A stretch of DNA of 64,000 bases from Flavobacterium limi. Lineage in GTDB: Bacteria > Bacteroidota > Bacteroidia > Flavobacteriales > Flavobacteriaceae. A model generated the notes under the pieces. That model saw nothing but the letters and a program-made list of their open reading frames with translations, searched no databases and was not told where the DNA came from. Positions 42,824-51,803 of this stretch are shown piece after piece (within the stretch, counting starts at the first letter, position 1; each line of letters opens with the position of its first letter). A program made the position numbers and the translations under genes. The stretch lies in assembly GCF_010645075.1 (NCBI RefSeq), contig NZ_JAADZV010000001.1, forward strand, positions 682,001 to 746,000. The letters run 5' to 3'.

Positions 42824-44119
42824 TTATTTTTCAGATAACCACTTCCAGCGCTTTGCCCAATCCATTAAGATATCATTTCTCCATTTTAAGATGGTTTTGC
42901 CTCCCTGTATTTTGCCGTCATATAATTTTGGATCAGATTTATCGGTATACCAATTTTTACCCAACTTGTAATCTGTAGTATGTTTTTTGTCCGGCCATAC
43001 GTTTTCTACCACTAATTTTCCTTCCTGTACAGGGAAATTTGGAATATCTGACGTGAATTTATAGTTTAATAATTCTGCTTGTTTTGGGACATATTTTATA
43101 GCGTATTCGCCGTTGCCCATATAAAATCCTGGCCATTTTTGCACTTTTCCTTTAAGGGTAGTTTCCATCCAGAAACAAACTGTACCATTAGGAATATTTG
43201 TAATCGGACCTTTCAGATGAAACTCTGTAACGGTACAATAAGCCACGGTATCCTTAACTGTCGTAATGTCATTGTACACCACTCTCGGACTATGGCTGAA
43301 TTTTTCAAAACTGCCTCCCCAGCTTTCACGTGTTGGGTCGTTTGGGTTTCCGTCCATCATGTATAGAAGGGTAGGAGTGTCCCCCATTTTTACATTACCA
43401 TCATAGTAATTTTTAAAATCTTTTCCCATATGTCCGGCTCCGGCTATGTATTTGTCATAGTAATCAGTAGTTTTTACACTGTCGGGATCATCATTGTTGG
43501 AGAAAAATCCATAATAAGATGCGTTATTTTCAATAAACCAGAGATTTGGAAAGTTTTCGACTATATAAGAATAGCTATTGGCGCTCCATTTTTTGTTTGG
43601 GCCGCCAATCCAGATAATTCGTATTTTGTTTTGGATTTCAGGAGCATCGTGTAATGCCTGAGCTACATCTTCTAATCCTCCCCAGACCAAAACCCAAAGA
43701 GGCTGTTTGTTTTCTTTTTTGGCACATTTTATAATCCATTCGGAGCCGTCAGTGGCAGTTGAATAGCCGATGTAAGGCGCTGCTCCATGACGTCCCTGTT
43801 TGGTAATGGAGCGTAAATAGTCAGGAGAAAGTAATCCTTTTTGATGTTTTTTTAATTTTGGTAAATCTTTTTCGTAAAGACTGATCATGCGTAAAATCTC
43901 TTCTTTGTTTCCATCTCCAAAAGAAGGAGAAGAAACAAGACCTTCTATATTAAATAATTCGCTGTACATGAACAAGTGAATGAACGACTGGTTGTCATCC
44001 GGGTCGGTACCGCCAATGTCGCTGCTAATAAGAATTCGGGGTTTTATCGGTACTTTTTGTTGCGCAATCGTGGTAAATGAATAAAACCACAGGATGAAGG
44101 GTAAAATAAATCTATTCAT
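42824..44119 (-). CDS. DUF1593 nucleoside-hydrolase-like secreted protein
   Basis: A 431-residue protein with signal peptide (MNRFILPFILWFYSFTTIAQ). The N-terminal half matches DUF1593: ILISSDIGGTDPDDNQSFIH near residue 29, with the DxxxxxDD calcium-site pattern of inosine-uridine nucleoside hydrolases. WVLVWGGLEDVAQAL near 144 and RIIWIGGPNKKWS follow. The C-terminal about 130 residues form a beta domain. In Bacteroidetes such genes commonly accompany pectin-degradation enzymes, and a rhamnogalacturonan lyase gene lies 0.9 kb upstream on the same strand. Confidence 0.87.
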   Translation of the reverse strand: MNRFILPFILWFYSFTTIAQQKVPIKPRILISSDIGGTDPDDNQSFIHLFMYSELFNIEGLVSSPSFGDGNKEEILRMISLYEKDLPKLKKHQKGLLSPDYLRSITKQGRHGAAPYIGYSTATDGSEWIIKCAKKENKQPLWVLVWGGLEDVAQALHDAPEIQNKIRIIWIGGPNKKWSANSYSYIVENFPNLWFIENNASYYGFFSNNDDPDSVKTTDYYDKYIAGAGHMGKDFKNYYDGNVKMGDTPTLLYMMDGNPNDPTRESWGGSFEKFSHSPRVVYNDITTVKDTVAYCTVTEFHLKGPITNIPNGTVCFWMETTLKGKVQKWPGFYMGNGEYAIKYVPKQAELLNYKFTSDIPNFPVQEGKLVVENVWPDKKHTTDYKLGKNWYTDKSDPKLYDGKIQGGKTILKWRNDILMDWAKRWKWLSEK

Positions 44120-44189
44120 AATTTAAATTTATCTGTATGAGACAGGTTTAAAGTTGAAAAGTAGGATTTATTTTTAATTTTGACAAATA

Positions 44190-44220
44190 AAAAACCGCCC
44201 AATCCGAAGACCAGACGGTT
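44190..44220 (-). terminator. Terminator of the four-helix-bundle gene
   Basis: Minus strand AACCG...CGGTT with inner TGGTC-TTCG-GATTG, followed by TTTTTT. Confidence 0.7.
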
Positions 44221-44251
44221 CTCAAAAAAAAAGCATGAATCGATCGATCGA

Positions 44252-44707
44252 TTAATTGGCTTTCATTTTAATTTGTGACAGAGTATTTTGAATACTGTTC
44301 AGTTGTTTTGAAACAACAGCAACCTGACTGTAGTCAAGATGGTTTTCTTCTAAAGCCATTTTGTACTTTTCGATTGCAGCTTCTTCACCGGTTACACAGG
44401 CATTGATGATTGCTTCTGTATCTCCGCCTGTAAAAGATGATTTGATGTCGATCCAGGTACGGTGTAAAGCGCCTAATGGTCCTCCACCTGAAGTGTCAGT
44501 TGATTTTCCAAGTTTGTTGATTTCATCTTGCAGTTCTACAATGAATAAGGCTCTTTCTCTGGCATATTCCAGAAAATCAGTTTTCATTGCCGGGTTTTCA
44601 ACATGTTCTGCAGCGTTTGTATATCCTAGTTTTCCATCTTCCAGAATTGAAATTAATCCTTCTAAAGTTTTAACTGCTTCTTTCGTAGTTTCATCTGTAT
44701 GTATCAT
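44252..44707 (-). CDS. PA2169-type four-helix-bundle (DUF2383) protein
   Basis: A 151-residue all-helical protein matching the PA2169/DUF2383 ferritin-like family: LEGLISILEDGKLGYTNAAE near residue 15, MKTDFLEYARERALFIVELQ near 44, GGPLGALHRTWIDIKSSFTG near 76 and GEEAAIEKYKMALEEN near 107. Conserved Glu and His residues resemble a diiron-binding bundle. Often stress-induced in other genera. It has its own terminator, so it is not part of the polysaccharide genes around it. Confidence 0.88.
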   Translation of the reverse strand: MIHTDETTKEAVKTLEGLISILEDGKLGYTNAAEHVENPAMKTDFLEYARERALFIVELQDEINKLGKSTDTSGGGPLGALHRTWIDIKSSFTGGDTEAIINACVTGEEAAIEKYKMALEENHLDYSQVAVVSKQLNSIQNTLSQIKMKAN

Positions 44708-44878
44708 GACGTATGATTTTTTAAATTTATATATTACAAAGATGGAATTTATAATATGCTCTTTTTTACAGGATTATGTTGTGATTTTTATAATATTATG
44801 GAATGGGAATTTTGAAACTATGAAGATGTTGTGCATTGATTACAGATGTCTTTCTTTAGAAAATAACACTTTTTGTAA

Positions 44879-44974
44879 ACCGTTTTGCGTGAGGGATAGA
44901 AGAGGAAAGCCCGGAGCCTGACGAAGGAATGCGAGGACTTGCAACGAATAGCCCGACCCGGAGGGACACGCCCA
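44879..44974 (-). repeat. Interspersed repeat A, copy 2 (about 96 bases)
   Basis: Reverse-complement relative of 15361-15454. Shared segments include CGTCAGGCTCCGGGCTTTCC and GTCCTCGCA (as read on the minus strand). Both copies lie between genes, in the only sizeable gap near them. Confidence 0.85.
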
Positions 44975-45026
44975 TAAAAAAAGCCTTAGGAATGCCTAAG
45001 ACTTTGACGTTTTTAATTTATCCTAA

Positions 45027-46898
45027 TTATTTTGAAGAATCTTTGACAGATTTTGGAGTAACAATATTGGGCTTTTTCTGTGCTTCCATATCTGTTCCCA
45101 AATAAAAACCGGGATGCGGTGGCTGGTTGTAAGCTGAGTTTTGCCATGCGATAGCGGTTCTGTACTGAGAATCGTGCATCAAAGTATATAACCGATGTGT
45201 CGTCGGAATGTTGGTAGTGTAAATTCTAATGGAAGAATTGTCAGCTTTGCGAAAGATGACTTCTTCACGCCAATCACCAAAAAGATCGGCACTCAGGCAA
45301 GGTGTAGCTTTGGTTCCGTTATTTGATTTATGATCTACAGCAGTTAGTAAATTAACGCTTTTTGAATTGATGTAATTCCATTTGTCAATTCGGTTTGAAT
45401 TTAATAATTCCCTGTTCAAATCGGCATCCCACCAGATAGAGAAATTCATGGACGGTTTTGAATTACTGATCTGGTTTCCTTTGCAGTCATATAAATTTCC
45501 TACGGCTCCCCAGCATTCATACCCTTTGTAGCGGGGATCAATGTCAGCAGCATTACCACGGCCTACGTCCTGACCTTCTCCGTTAACTCCCCATAAAGGT
45601 TCGCCTGTTCTGGCATCCCTGAATTCAAGTCCGTATGTTTTGTAACTTGATGGCGCTTCGTGGCATTGCCAAATTTCCTGCCCGGGACGATCCGGATCCA
45701 TGTCGGTCATGTGCAGGGAGTCGCCATGTCCTAAACCGTTGGCATATAATTTTGTCCCGTCATCATCAATGGCGCTTGTTCCGTTAAAAACTTCATCTTT
45801 ACCATCATTATCCACATCTCCTACGGTCATTTGGTGATTTCCCTGTCCAAATGCACTTTTGTTTTTCGAATCGTTACTGTCAAAAATCCATCTTTGTGAA
45901 AGCGTATTGTTTCTCCAGTCCCAGGCTACACGTACGAGTCTTGTATAGTAGCCACGACCCATTACTAAACTTGGTTTTGAACCGTCAAGATACGCAACTG
46001 CAGCTATAAAACGATCTACGCGATTGCCATATCCGTCTCCCCAGTCTTTAATGTTTCCGCGTGCTGGCAAATAGTTAGTAGTAGCCATTGCTTTACCTGT
46101 TAATCCATTAAAAACGGTTAAAAATTCAGGGCCGTCTAAAACATATCCATTTGGATTTCTGTAATCGGCAGTAGCTGAACCGATGACGGTTTTGGTTCCG
46201 TCTATTGTTCCATCGGCAGTTTTACAGGCCATTTCGGCTTTACCATCAGAATCTAAATCGTAAACCATAAATTGAGTATAATGTGCTCCGGCACGTATGT
46301 TTTTTCCTAGGTCAATTCTCCAAAGGTGCGTTCCTTCCAAACGGTAACAATCGATAAATACATTTCCTGTATAGCCTTTATGAGAGTTGTCGTGGGCATT
46401 AGACGGATCCCATTTTACAAATATTTCGTATTGTCCGTCGCCGTCAACATCGCCTGCGCTGCAATCGCCTACGCTATAAGTATAAGTTTGTCCGTCAGGA
46501 GTAGTTCCTCTTTCTGGTATTTGCATGGGAATATCTAAATATTGATTAGCCCATACCTGAACTGTTTCTGAAGCAGACTGTTCAATGTCATTCACTATTG
46601 CCCGGATGTGATATTTACCGTCTGTGGCAATTTTGTGTGTAAAGTTGGTCGTTGTAGTAAAAGGGCTGCCTGCTACTTTTTGGTTGTTGCAGTATAAATT
46701 ATAGCTTACATTGGTTGGTTCGGTTCCTAACATTCTCCAGTTAAGATAAACTTCATTCGGATTTAAGCGCATTGCAACTAGTCCGCGATTGAGTTTTTCT
46801 AAGGTATGTTGAGCGTAAGTCGAAAAAATGATTCCTGTAAATAGAAAAAGGTAAAGTGATAAAATTCTGAGTGATTTTGATTTAGTTGGTTGGTTCAT
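45027..46898 (-). CDS. Rhamnogalacturonan lyase, PL11 family
   Basis: A 623-residue secreted enzyme. After the signal peptide (about residues 1-29), a fibronectin-like beta part (LEKLNRGLVAMRLNPNEVYL) precedes the eight-bladed beta-propeller of PL11. The propeller carries many calcium-loop motifs, such as DVDGDGQYE, DLDSDGKAE and DVDNDGKDE. Length and domain order match YesW/YesX-type rhamnogalacturonan lyases, which cut the RG-I backbone of pectin by beta-elimination. It ends without a T9SS domain that I can recognise. The DUF1593 gene downstream fits a pectin-use locus. Confidence 0.92.
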   Translation of the reverse strand: MNQPTKSKSLRILSLYLFLFTGIIFSTYAQHTLEKLNRGLVAMRLNPNEVYLNWRMLGTEPTNVSYNLYCNNQKVAGSPFTTTTNFTHKIATDGKYHIRAIVNDIEQSASETVQVWANQYLDIPMQIPERGTTPDGQTYTYSVGDCSAGDVDGDGQYEIFVKWDPSNAHDNSHKGYTGNVFIDCYRLEGTHLWRIDLGKNIRAGAHYTQFMVYDLDSDGKAEMACKTADGTIDGTKTVIGSATADYRNPNGYVLDGPEFLTVFNGLTGKAMATTNYLPARGNIKDWGDGYGNRVDRFIAAVAYLDGSKPSLVMGRGYYTRLVRVAWDWRNNTLSQRWIFDSNDSKNKSAFGQGNHQMTVGDVDNDGKDEVFNGTSAIDDDGTKLYANGLGHGDSLHMTDMDPDRPGQEIWQCHEAPSSYKTYGLEFRDARTGEPLWGVNGEGQDVGRGNAADIDPRYKGYECWGAVGNLYDCKGNQISNSKPSMNFSIWWDADLNRELLNSNRIDKWNYINSKSVNLLTAVDHKSNNGTKATPCLSADLFGDWREEVIFRKADNSSIRIYTTNIPTTHRLYTLMHDSQYRTAIAWQNSAYNQPPHPGFYLGTDMEAQKKPNIVTPKSVKDSSK

Positions 46899-46976
46899 GG
46901 TATTAGGTGAAATGTGTTAGTTTTGGTTGTTAGTTAAGATTTGATTTGCAGTATTTTGTCACAAAATTAATGCCAA

Positions 46977-47006
46977 TAAAAAAGCCTCAGGGAAATTCCT
47001 GAGGCT
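46977..47006 (-). terminator. Terminator of the aspartate aminotransferase gene
   Basis: AGCCTCAGG (46983-46991) pairs with CCTGAGGCT (46998-47006); T run on the minus side. Confidence 0.85.
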
Positions 47007-47032
47007 CTGTTTTTGGTCTAAAAAAGCATGGT

Positions 47033-48223
47033 TTATGCAGTCAAAGCTTCTTTGATTCTACGTAATGCTTCTGTTAAAATATCATTGCTTGTTGCATATG
47101 AGAAACGGATACAGTTTGGATTTCCGAAAGCATCTCCGGTTACTGTTGCTACGTTAGCCTCAGCCAAAAGATACATAGAAACGTCGTTTGCATCTTTAAT
47201 TTCATGTCCTTTTAAAGTTTTTCCGAAGAAAGAAGAAACGTCAGGGAATACATAAAAAGCACCTTCAGGAACATTGATTTTTACGCCTGGAATTTCTTTC
47301 AATAATCCAACTACTAAATCTCTGCGTCCGTGGAAAGCCTGAACCATTTCGTTTAGCACGCTTGGGTCAGCATCTACAGCAGTGATTGTAGCTCTTTGCG
47401 CCACAGAATTTGCACCAGAAGTTACTTGTCCCTGAATTTTTGTACACGCTTTTGCGATGAATTCCGGAGCTCCGATGTAACCAATTCTGTAACCTGTCAT
47501 TGCGAATGCTTTTGCAACTCCGTTTACAGTGATTGTTTTTTCTAACATTCCCGGGATTGAACCGATACTGCAGAAAGTTCCAGAGAAATTGATATGCTCA
47601 TAGATTTCGTCAGCAACTACGTAAATATTTGGGTGTTTTTCCAACACTTTTGCTAAAGCTGTTAATTCTTCTCTGCTGTAAACAGATCCTGAAGGATTAC
47701 AAGGAGAGGAGAACCACATCATTTTTGTTTTTGGTGTAATTGCAGCTTCTAATTGCTCCGGAGTGATTTTGAAATCCGTTTCTACAGAAGTTGGAACTTC
47801 TACAGGAACTCCGCCTGAAAGTTTTACGATTTCGAAATAAGAAACCCAGTAAGGTGCAGGTAAGATAACCTCGTCACCGTCGTTTAACATTACCTGTGCA
47901 ATGTTGTATAAAGATTGTTTTGCTCCAGTAGAAACTACAATTTGAGAAGGTTTGTACTCTAAACCATTGTCTCTTTTGAATTTTCTGCAGATAGCCTCTT
48001 TTAAATCCTGATATCCGTCAACAGGAGAATATGTACTGTAGTTGTCGTCGATTGCCTTTTTTGCAGCTTCTTTGATGAAGTCTGGCGTGTTAAAATCAGG
48101 CTCACCTAAACTTAAACTGATAATGTCTTTTCCTTGTGCTTTTAATTCACGTGCTAATGCAGCCATCGCTAAAGTCTGCGAAGTTGCTAAGTTGTTAATT
48201 CTGTCTGAAAGAATATGGTTCAT
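47033..48223 (-). CDS. Aspartate aminotransferase (class I/II)
   Basis: A 396-residue PLP enzyme of the Ib aspartate/prephenate aminotransferase group. LSLGEPDFNTPDFIKEAAKK at residue 37 begins the substrate loop. Lys238 in GVAKAFAMTGYRIGYIG is the PLP lysine. SPCNPSGSVYSREEL near 173, and a C-terminal arginine in NCIRFSYATS, complete the active site. Length is normal. Likely role: oxaloacetate/glutamate-aspartate exchange; a prephenate role cannot be excluded. Confidence 0.93.
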   Translation of the reverse strand: MNHILSDRINNLATSQTLAMAALARELKAQGKDIISLSLGEPDFNTPDFIKEAAKKAIDDNYSTYSPVDGYQDLKEAICRKFKRDNGLEYKPSQIVVSTGAKQSLYNIAQVMLNDGDEVILPAPYWVSYFEIVKLSGGVPVEVPTSVETDFKITPEQLEAAITPKTKMMWFSSPCNPSGSVYSREELTALAKVLEKHPNIYVVADEIYEHINFSGTFCSIGSIPGMLEKTITVNGVAKAFAMTGYRIGYIGAPEFIAKACTKIQGQVTSGANSVAQRATITAVDADPSVLNEMVQAFHGRRDLVVGLLKEIPGVKINVPEGAFYVFPDVSSFFGKTLKGHEIKDANDVSMYLLAEANVATVTGDAFGNPNCIRFSYATSNDILTEALRRIKEALTA

Positions 48224-48292
48224 TATAAAAAAATTTAATTGCTCTTAATTTGCTGTTATTTTAAGAGAGGTTATTATTAATAGATTTTTAGT

Positions 48293-49390
48293 TTATACGG
48301 ATAATTCAGGCTTCATTCCTAAGTCACGTAAATGTTTAAAGTGGGCAATAATGGCACTTCTCATTGTTTTGTATTCATAATACGGCAAATTGCATTCTTT
48401 TGCTGTTTCTTTTACAATTTTTGCAATTTTACCATAATGAATGTGACTGATATGTGGAAAAATATGATGTTCAATCTGGTGGTTTAAGCCGCCTGTGTAC
48501 CAGTTTACAAGTGCATTTTTTGGTGCAAAATTAGTAGTGGTATACAATTGGTGAATAGCCCAGGTGTTTTCCATTTCGCCTAATTCATTCGGTTCCGGAT
48601 TTGTTGTATGGTCAACAACGTGTGCCAATTGAAATACAATACTTAAAATTAATCCTGTTGTATAATGCATGACGAAAAATCCCAGAACGACTTTCCACCA
48701 TGTAATTCCAATAACGATTGGCAATACAATCCAGATGGATGCATAAATGATTTTTGTAATAATTAAAGTTGTCCAGAGAATTTTAGGGCTTTTTGGTTCG
48801 CCATACGATAATTTTCTTTTCAGATAATTACGCATTTGTTTAAAATCGGTTGTGATTGCCCAGTTGAAAGTCAGTAAACCATATAAGAAAACAGAATAAT
48901 AATGCTGAAAACGGTGAAAACTATGCCACTCAGCATGTTCTGTAAAACGTATGATTCTTCCGGCATCCAGATCTTCATCGTGTCCGGGAATGTTTGTGTA
49001 AGTATGATGTAATACATTATGCTGAACCTGCCAGTTGTAAACATTTCCGGCCAAAACATAAATGGTGCCGCCCATTAGTTTGTTGATCCAGCCTTTATCA
49101 GAGTAAGAGCCGTGATTTCCGTCGTGCATTACGTTCATTCCAACACCGGCCATTCCGATACCCATTACAATAGATAAAAGCAACATGACCCAAAAAGGCA
49201 TGTTAAGAGTAAGGATTAAAAAGTAGGGAGTTAAAAAAACAGCGAATAGAATAACAGCTTTTAAATGCAGCTTCCAGTTTCCCGTTTTTTGGATATTATT
49301 TTCTTTGAAATAATTGTTTACCCGAGAGTTAAGCGTTCTGAAAAACTTCAGATTGTCTTGTCTTGCAAAAGTAGGAGCGGTATTATTCAT
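48293..49390 (-). CDS. Membrane fatty-acid desaturase (acyl-lipid/acyl-CoA type)
   Basis: I start at the ATG at 49390 (MNNTAPTFARQDN), 365 residues; a longer frame to 49462 adds 24 residues that look non-coding. Three histidine boxes are intact: HDGNHGSYS near residue 98, HNVLHHTYTN near 133 and HQIEHHIFPHI near 310. Four or five membrane helices lie between them. It belongs to the linoleoyl-CoA/DesA-type family. Position specificity is not evident. It is divergent from rsmG. Confidence 0.9.
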   Translation of the reverse strand: MNNTAPTFARQDNLKFFRTLNSRVNNYFKENNIQKTGNWKLHLKAVILFAVFLTPYFLILTLNMPFWVMLLLSIVMGIGMAGVGMNVMHDGNHGSYSDKGWINKLMGGTIYVLAGNVYNWQVQHNVLHHTYTNIPGHDEDLDAGRIIRFTEHAEWHSFHRFQHYYSVFLYGLLTFNWAITTDFKQMRNYLKRKLSYGEPKSPKILWTTLIITKIIYASIWIVLPIVIGITWWKVVLGFFVMHYTTGLILSIVFQLAHVVDHTTNPEPNELGEMENTWAIHQLYTTTNFAPKNALVNWYTGGLNHQIEHHIFPHISHIHYGKIAKIVKETAKECNLPYYEYKTMRSAIIAHFKHLRDLGMKPELSV

Positions 49391-49409
49391 ATTAATTTTA
49401 AATAGTTTC

Positions 49410-49442
49410 CAAAGGTAATTATTATAAATTTTCAATTTGCAA
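49410..49442 (-). promoter_or_regulatory. Desaturase promoter
   Basis: Minus strand TTG (49442-49440), a 22-base spacer and TACCTTTG (49417-49410), about 20 bases before the chosen ATG. This supports that start. Confidence 0.55.
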
Positions 49443-49497
49443 AATTGAGTTAAATATTTCAATCGTAAAGTAGTACTTTTGTTAAAAATTTACAACA

Positions 49498-50127
49498 ATG
49501 GATGAGATTCTGAAATATTTTCCTGATTTGACCGATCTTCAAATCGAACAGTTTCAAAAATTAGACTTTTTATACCACGACTGGAATGAAAAAATCAATG
49601 TTATTTCAAGAAAAGATATTGATTCCTTATATACAAAACACATTCTGCATTCACTTGGAATTGCAAAAATCATGAAATTCGAACCAGGAACAACTGTTTT
49701 GGATGTCGGAACAGGAGGCGGTTTTCCGGGAATTCCGTTAGCGATTTTGTTTCCTGAAACCCGTTTTTATCTGATTGATGTAATTGCCAAAAAAATAAAG
49801 GTAGTTCAGGGTGTTGTAGATGCTTTGGAGTTAAAGAACGTAAAAGCTGAACAAAAACGTGCCGAACTGGTAAAAGGTGATTTTGATTTCATAGTAAGTC
49901 GTGCCGTAACCAATATGCCGGATTTCGTTTCATGGATTCATGATAAGATCAAAAAACAGCACAAGCATACCTTAAAAAACGGAATCTTGTATTTAAAAGG
50001 CGGGGATTTGACAGAAGAATTAAAAGACTTTCCGAAAGCTACTTTATATGACTTATCGACAATTTTTGAAGATGAGTTTTTTGAAACAAAAAAAGTGGTC
50101 CATTTGCCATTGAAATTTCAGCCTTAA
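49498..50127 (+). CDS. rsmG: 16S rRNA (guanine527-N7)-methyltransferase
   Basis: A 209-residue RsmG/GidB protein. LDVGTGGGFPGIPLAILFPE near residue 61 is the SAM-binding motif. YLIDVIAKKIKVVQ follows, then FDFIVSRAVTNMPDFVSWI near 122. Length matches the family. It methylates G527 of 16S rRNA. A possible -7 box TACTTTTG lies at 49474-49481. A strong terminator follows. Confidence 0.95.
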   Translation: MDEILKYFPDLTDLQIEQFQKLDFLYHDWNEKINVISRKDIDSLYTKHILHSLGIAKIMKFEPGTTVLDVGTGGGFPGIPLAILFPETRFYLIDVIAKKIKVVQGVVDALELKNVKAEQKRAELVKGDFDFIVSRAVTNMPDFVSWIHDKIKKQHKHTLKNGILYLKGGDLTEELKDFPKATLYDLSTIFEDEFFETKKVVHLPLKFQP

Positions 50128-50147
50128 TTTATTTCTAAAATAATATA

Positions 50148-50188
50148 AAGCCGATAACATTCTTTATTAAAAGTGTTGTCGGTTTTTT
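50148..50188 (+). terminator. Terminator of rsmG
   Basis: AGCCGATAACA pairs with TGTTGTCGGTT across a 14-base loop, then TTTTTT. Confidence 0.8.
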
Positions 50189-50243
50189 ATGCTTTGAAAG
50201 CAATCATAACCTAATGATAATTTATAGCTGACTCAAATTTTTT

Positions 50244-50251
50244 TATCTTTG
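50244..50251 (+). promoter_or_regulatory. -7 box of the alkaline phosphatase gene
   Basis: TATCTTTG, an exact TAnnTTTG match 23 bases before the ATG. No well-placed TTG and no obvious Pho-box are seen. Confidence 0.45.
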
Positions 50252-50273
50252 AAAATGCTTAAATAAAGTTATA

Positions 50274-51689
50274 ATGAATAGAAGGAAGTTCTTTAAAAAT
50301 GGCTCATTGTTTACGATAGGAGCCGCAGTTATCAATCCGTTTGAGGGTGCTGCAAATGTTTTAGATTTAGAGTCTGCAAATAAAAATAAAAAGGCAAAAA
50401 ATATCATTTTATTAGTTAGTGACGGAATGAGTACCGGCACCCTTAATATGACCGATTTGTTCCTGAACAGAAAAAATGGCAAGGGTTCAAATTGGCTGCA
50501 ATTATATAAAGACAACAAGGTTTCCAGAGCTTTGATGGATACAGCTTCTGCCAGTTCTATCGTAACCGATTCTTCTGCGGCAAGTTCTTCCTGGGGTGGA
50601 GGTTTTAGGGTAAATAATGGTGCTCTGAATGTGAGCCCGAGTGGTGAACCACATTTACCAATCTGGCAAAAATTTAAAAAATCTGGAAAAATGGCGGGCT
50701 GTGTAACAACAGTTCCTATAACGCATGCAACTCCGGCCGGTTTTTGTGTAAACAGCAAAAGCAGAAATGCTCAGGAAGATATTGCCGAACAATATTTAGA
50801 ATTGGGTTTTGATATCATGATGGGAGGCGGAGCCAATTATTTCAGCCCGGAATTAAGAAAGGACAAGAAAGATGTATTTGCTGCTTATACAGCAAAAGGA
50901 TATCAGGTTGTAAAAACAAAATCTGAAATGGATGCTGCATCAAATTCAAAACCTGTTTTGGGTGTGTTTGCAGATGACGGGCTTCCTTATTATGTGGACA
51001 GAAATAGTGATGAAAAACTAAAAACAACTGTTCCGAGTCTTGCTGAAATGTCTAAAAAGGCAATTGACAGAATGAAAGATCATAAAAATGGTTTTGTTCT
51101 GCAGATTGAAAGTGGAAAAGTAGACTGGGCAGCACATGGAAATGATATTGCAGGTTTAATTCACGATCAGATTGAATTTGATGAGGCTGTAAAAGTAGCG
51201 ATTGATTTTGCTGAAAAAGACAAAGAAACATTGGTCATTATTACCACAGATCACGGAAATGCAAACCCGGGAATTATTTATGGAAAAAACGCAAATGACA
51301 ATTTTGACAGTATCCAAAAATATACTCAGACCAACGAATGGATTCTGAATCAGATAAAACCGGAATCTTCTGTTTCGCATGTAAAGGAAATTATCGAAAA
51401 AGCAAACGGACATTCGGTTTCTGATGAAGAGGCCAAATATGTATTGGGCTACTACGACGGATTACACAAAGAAGACGGATTGTACAATTACAAAAAACTT
51501 CCGTATAAAGCTTTCGCAGAAATGCAGAGGAAAATAAATTCGGTTGGCTGGATCAGTATGGATCATTCTGCAGATTATGTTGAGCTGGCGATGTTTGGAC
51601 CCGGAAGTGAATTATTAAAACCTTTCGTGAAAAATACTGACCTTCATTATTTAATGCTGCAGGCTGCTGAAGTGGAGAATAAATTTTAA
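50274..51689 (+). CDS. Alkaline phosphatase
   Basis: A 471-residue exported enzyme of the PhoA superfamily, starting with a Tat-like signal (MNRRKFFKNGSLFTIGAAV). NIILLVSDGMSTGTLNM near residue 43 holds the first zinc-binding Asp. VTDSSAASSSWGGG near 99 contains the nucleophilic Ser. QIESGKVDWAAHGNDIAG near 281 and IITTDHGNANPG near 321 supply further metal ligands. WISMDHSADYVELAMFGPG near 425 gives the last His. It hydrolyses phosphomonoesters in the periplasm or outside. Confidence 0.93.
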   Translation: MNRRKFFKNGSLFTIGAAVINPFEGAANVLDLESANKNKKAKNIILLVSDGMSTGTLNMTDLFLNRKNGKGSNWLQLYKDNKVSRALMDTASASSIVTDSSAASSSWGGGFRVNNGALNVSPSGEPHLPIWQKFKKSGKMAGCVTTVPITHATPAGFCVNSKSRNAQEDIAEQYLELGFDIMMGGGANYFSPELRKDKKDVFAAYTAKGYQVVKTKSEMDAASNSKPVLGVFADDGLPYYVDRNSDEKLKTTVPSLAEMSKKAIDRMKDHKNGFVLQIESGKVDWAAHGNDIAGLIHDQIEFDEAVKVAIDFAEKDKETLVIITTDHGNANPGIIYGKNANDNFDSIQKYTQTNEWILNQIKPESSVSHVKEIIEKANGHSVSDEEAKYVLGYYDGLHKEDGLYNYKKLPYKAFAEMQRKINSVGWISMDHSADYVELAMFGPGSELLKPFVKNTDLHYLMLQAAEVENKF

Positions 51690-51718
51690 TAGATGGTGAG
51701 ATTTTAAAATTCACATCA

Positions 51719-51759
51719 AAAAAAAAGCCAAATCTTAATAAAAAGATTCGGCTTTTTTT
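51719..51759. terminator. Bidirectional terminator
   Basis: AAAGCCAAATCTT and AAGATTCGGCTTT flanked by A and T runs, between convergent phosphatase and pruA genes. Confidence 0.85.
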
Positions 51760-51803
51760 ATATAAACAAAGTCCTTTAAGACTTTTGACTTTCGACTTTA
51801 AGA

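Noticed and set aside
44361..44921. 186-residue frame opposite the four-helix protein and running into repeat A
   Set aside because: Antisense shadow that reads through the repeat; no plausible domain.
49391..49462. Longer desaturase start
   Set aside because: The predicted promoter (49410-49442) lies inside the extension.
50243..50758. 171-residue antisense frame opposite alkaline phosphatase
   Set aside because: Shadow of a strongly supported gene; no family resemblance.
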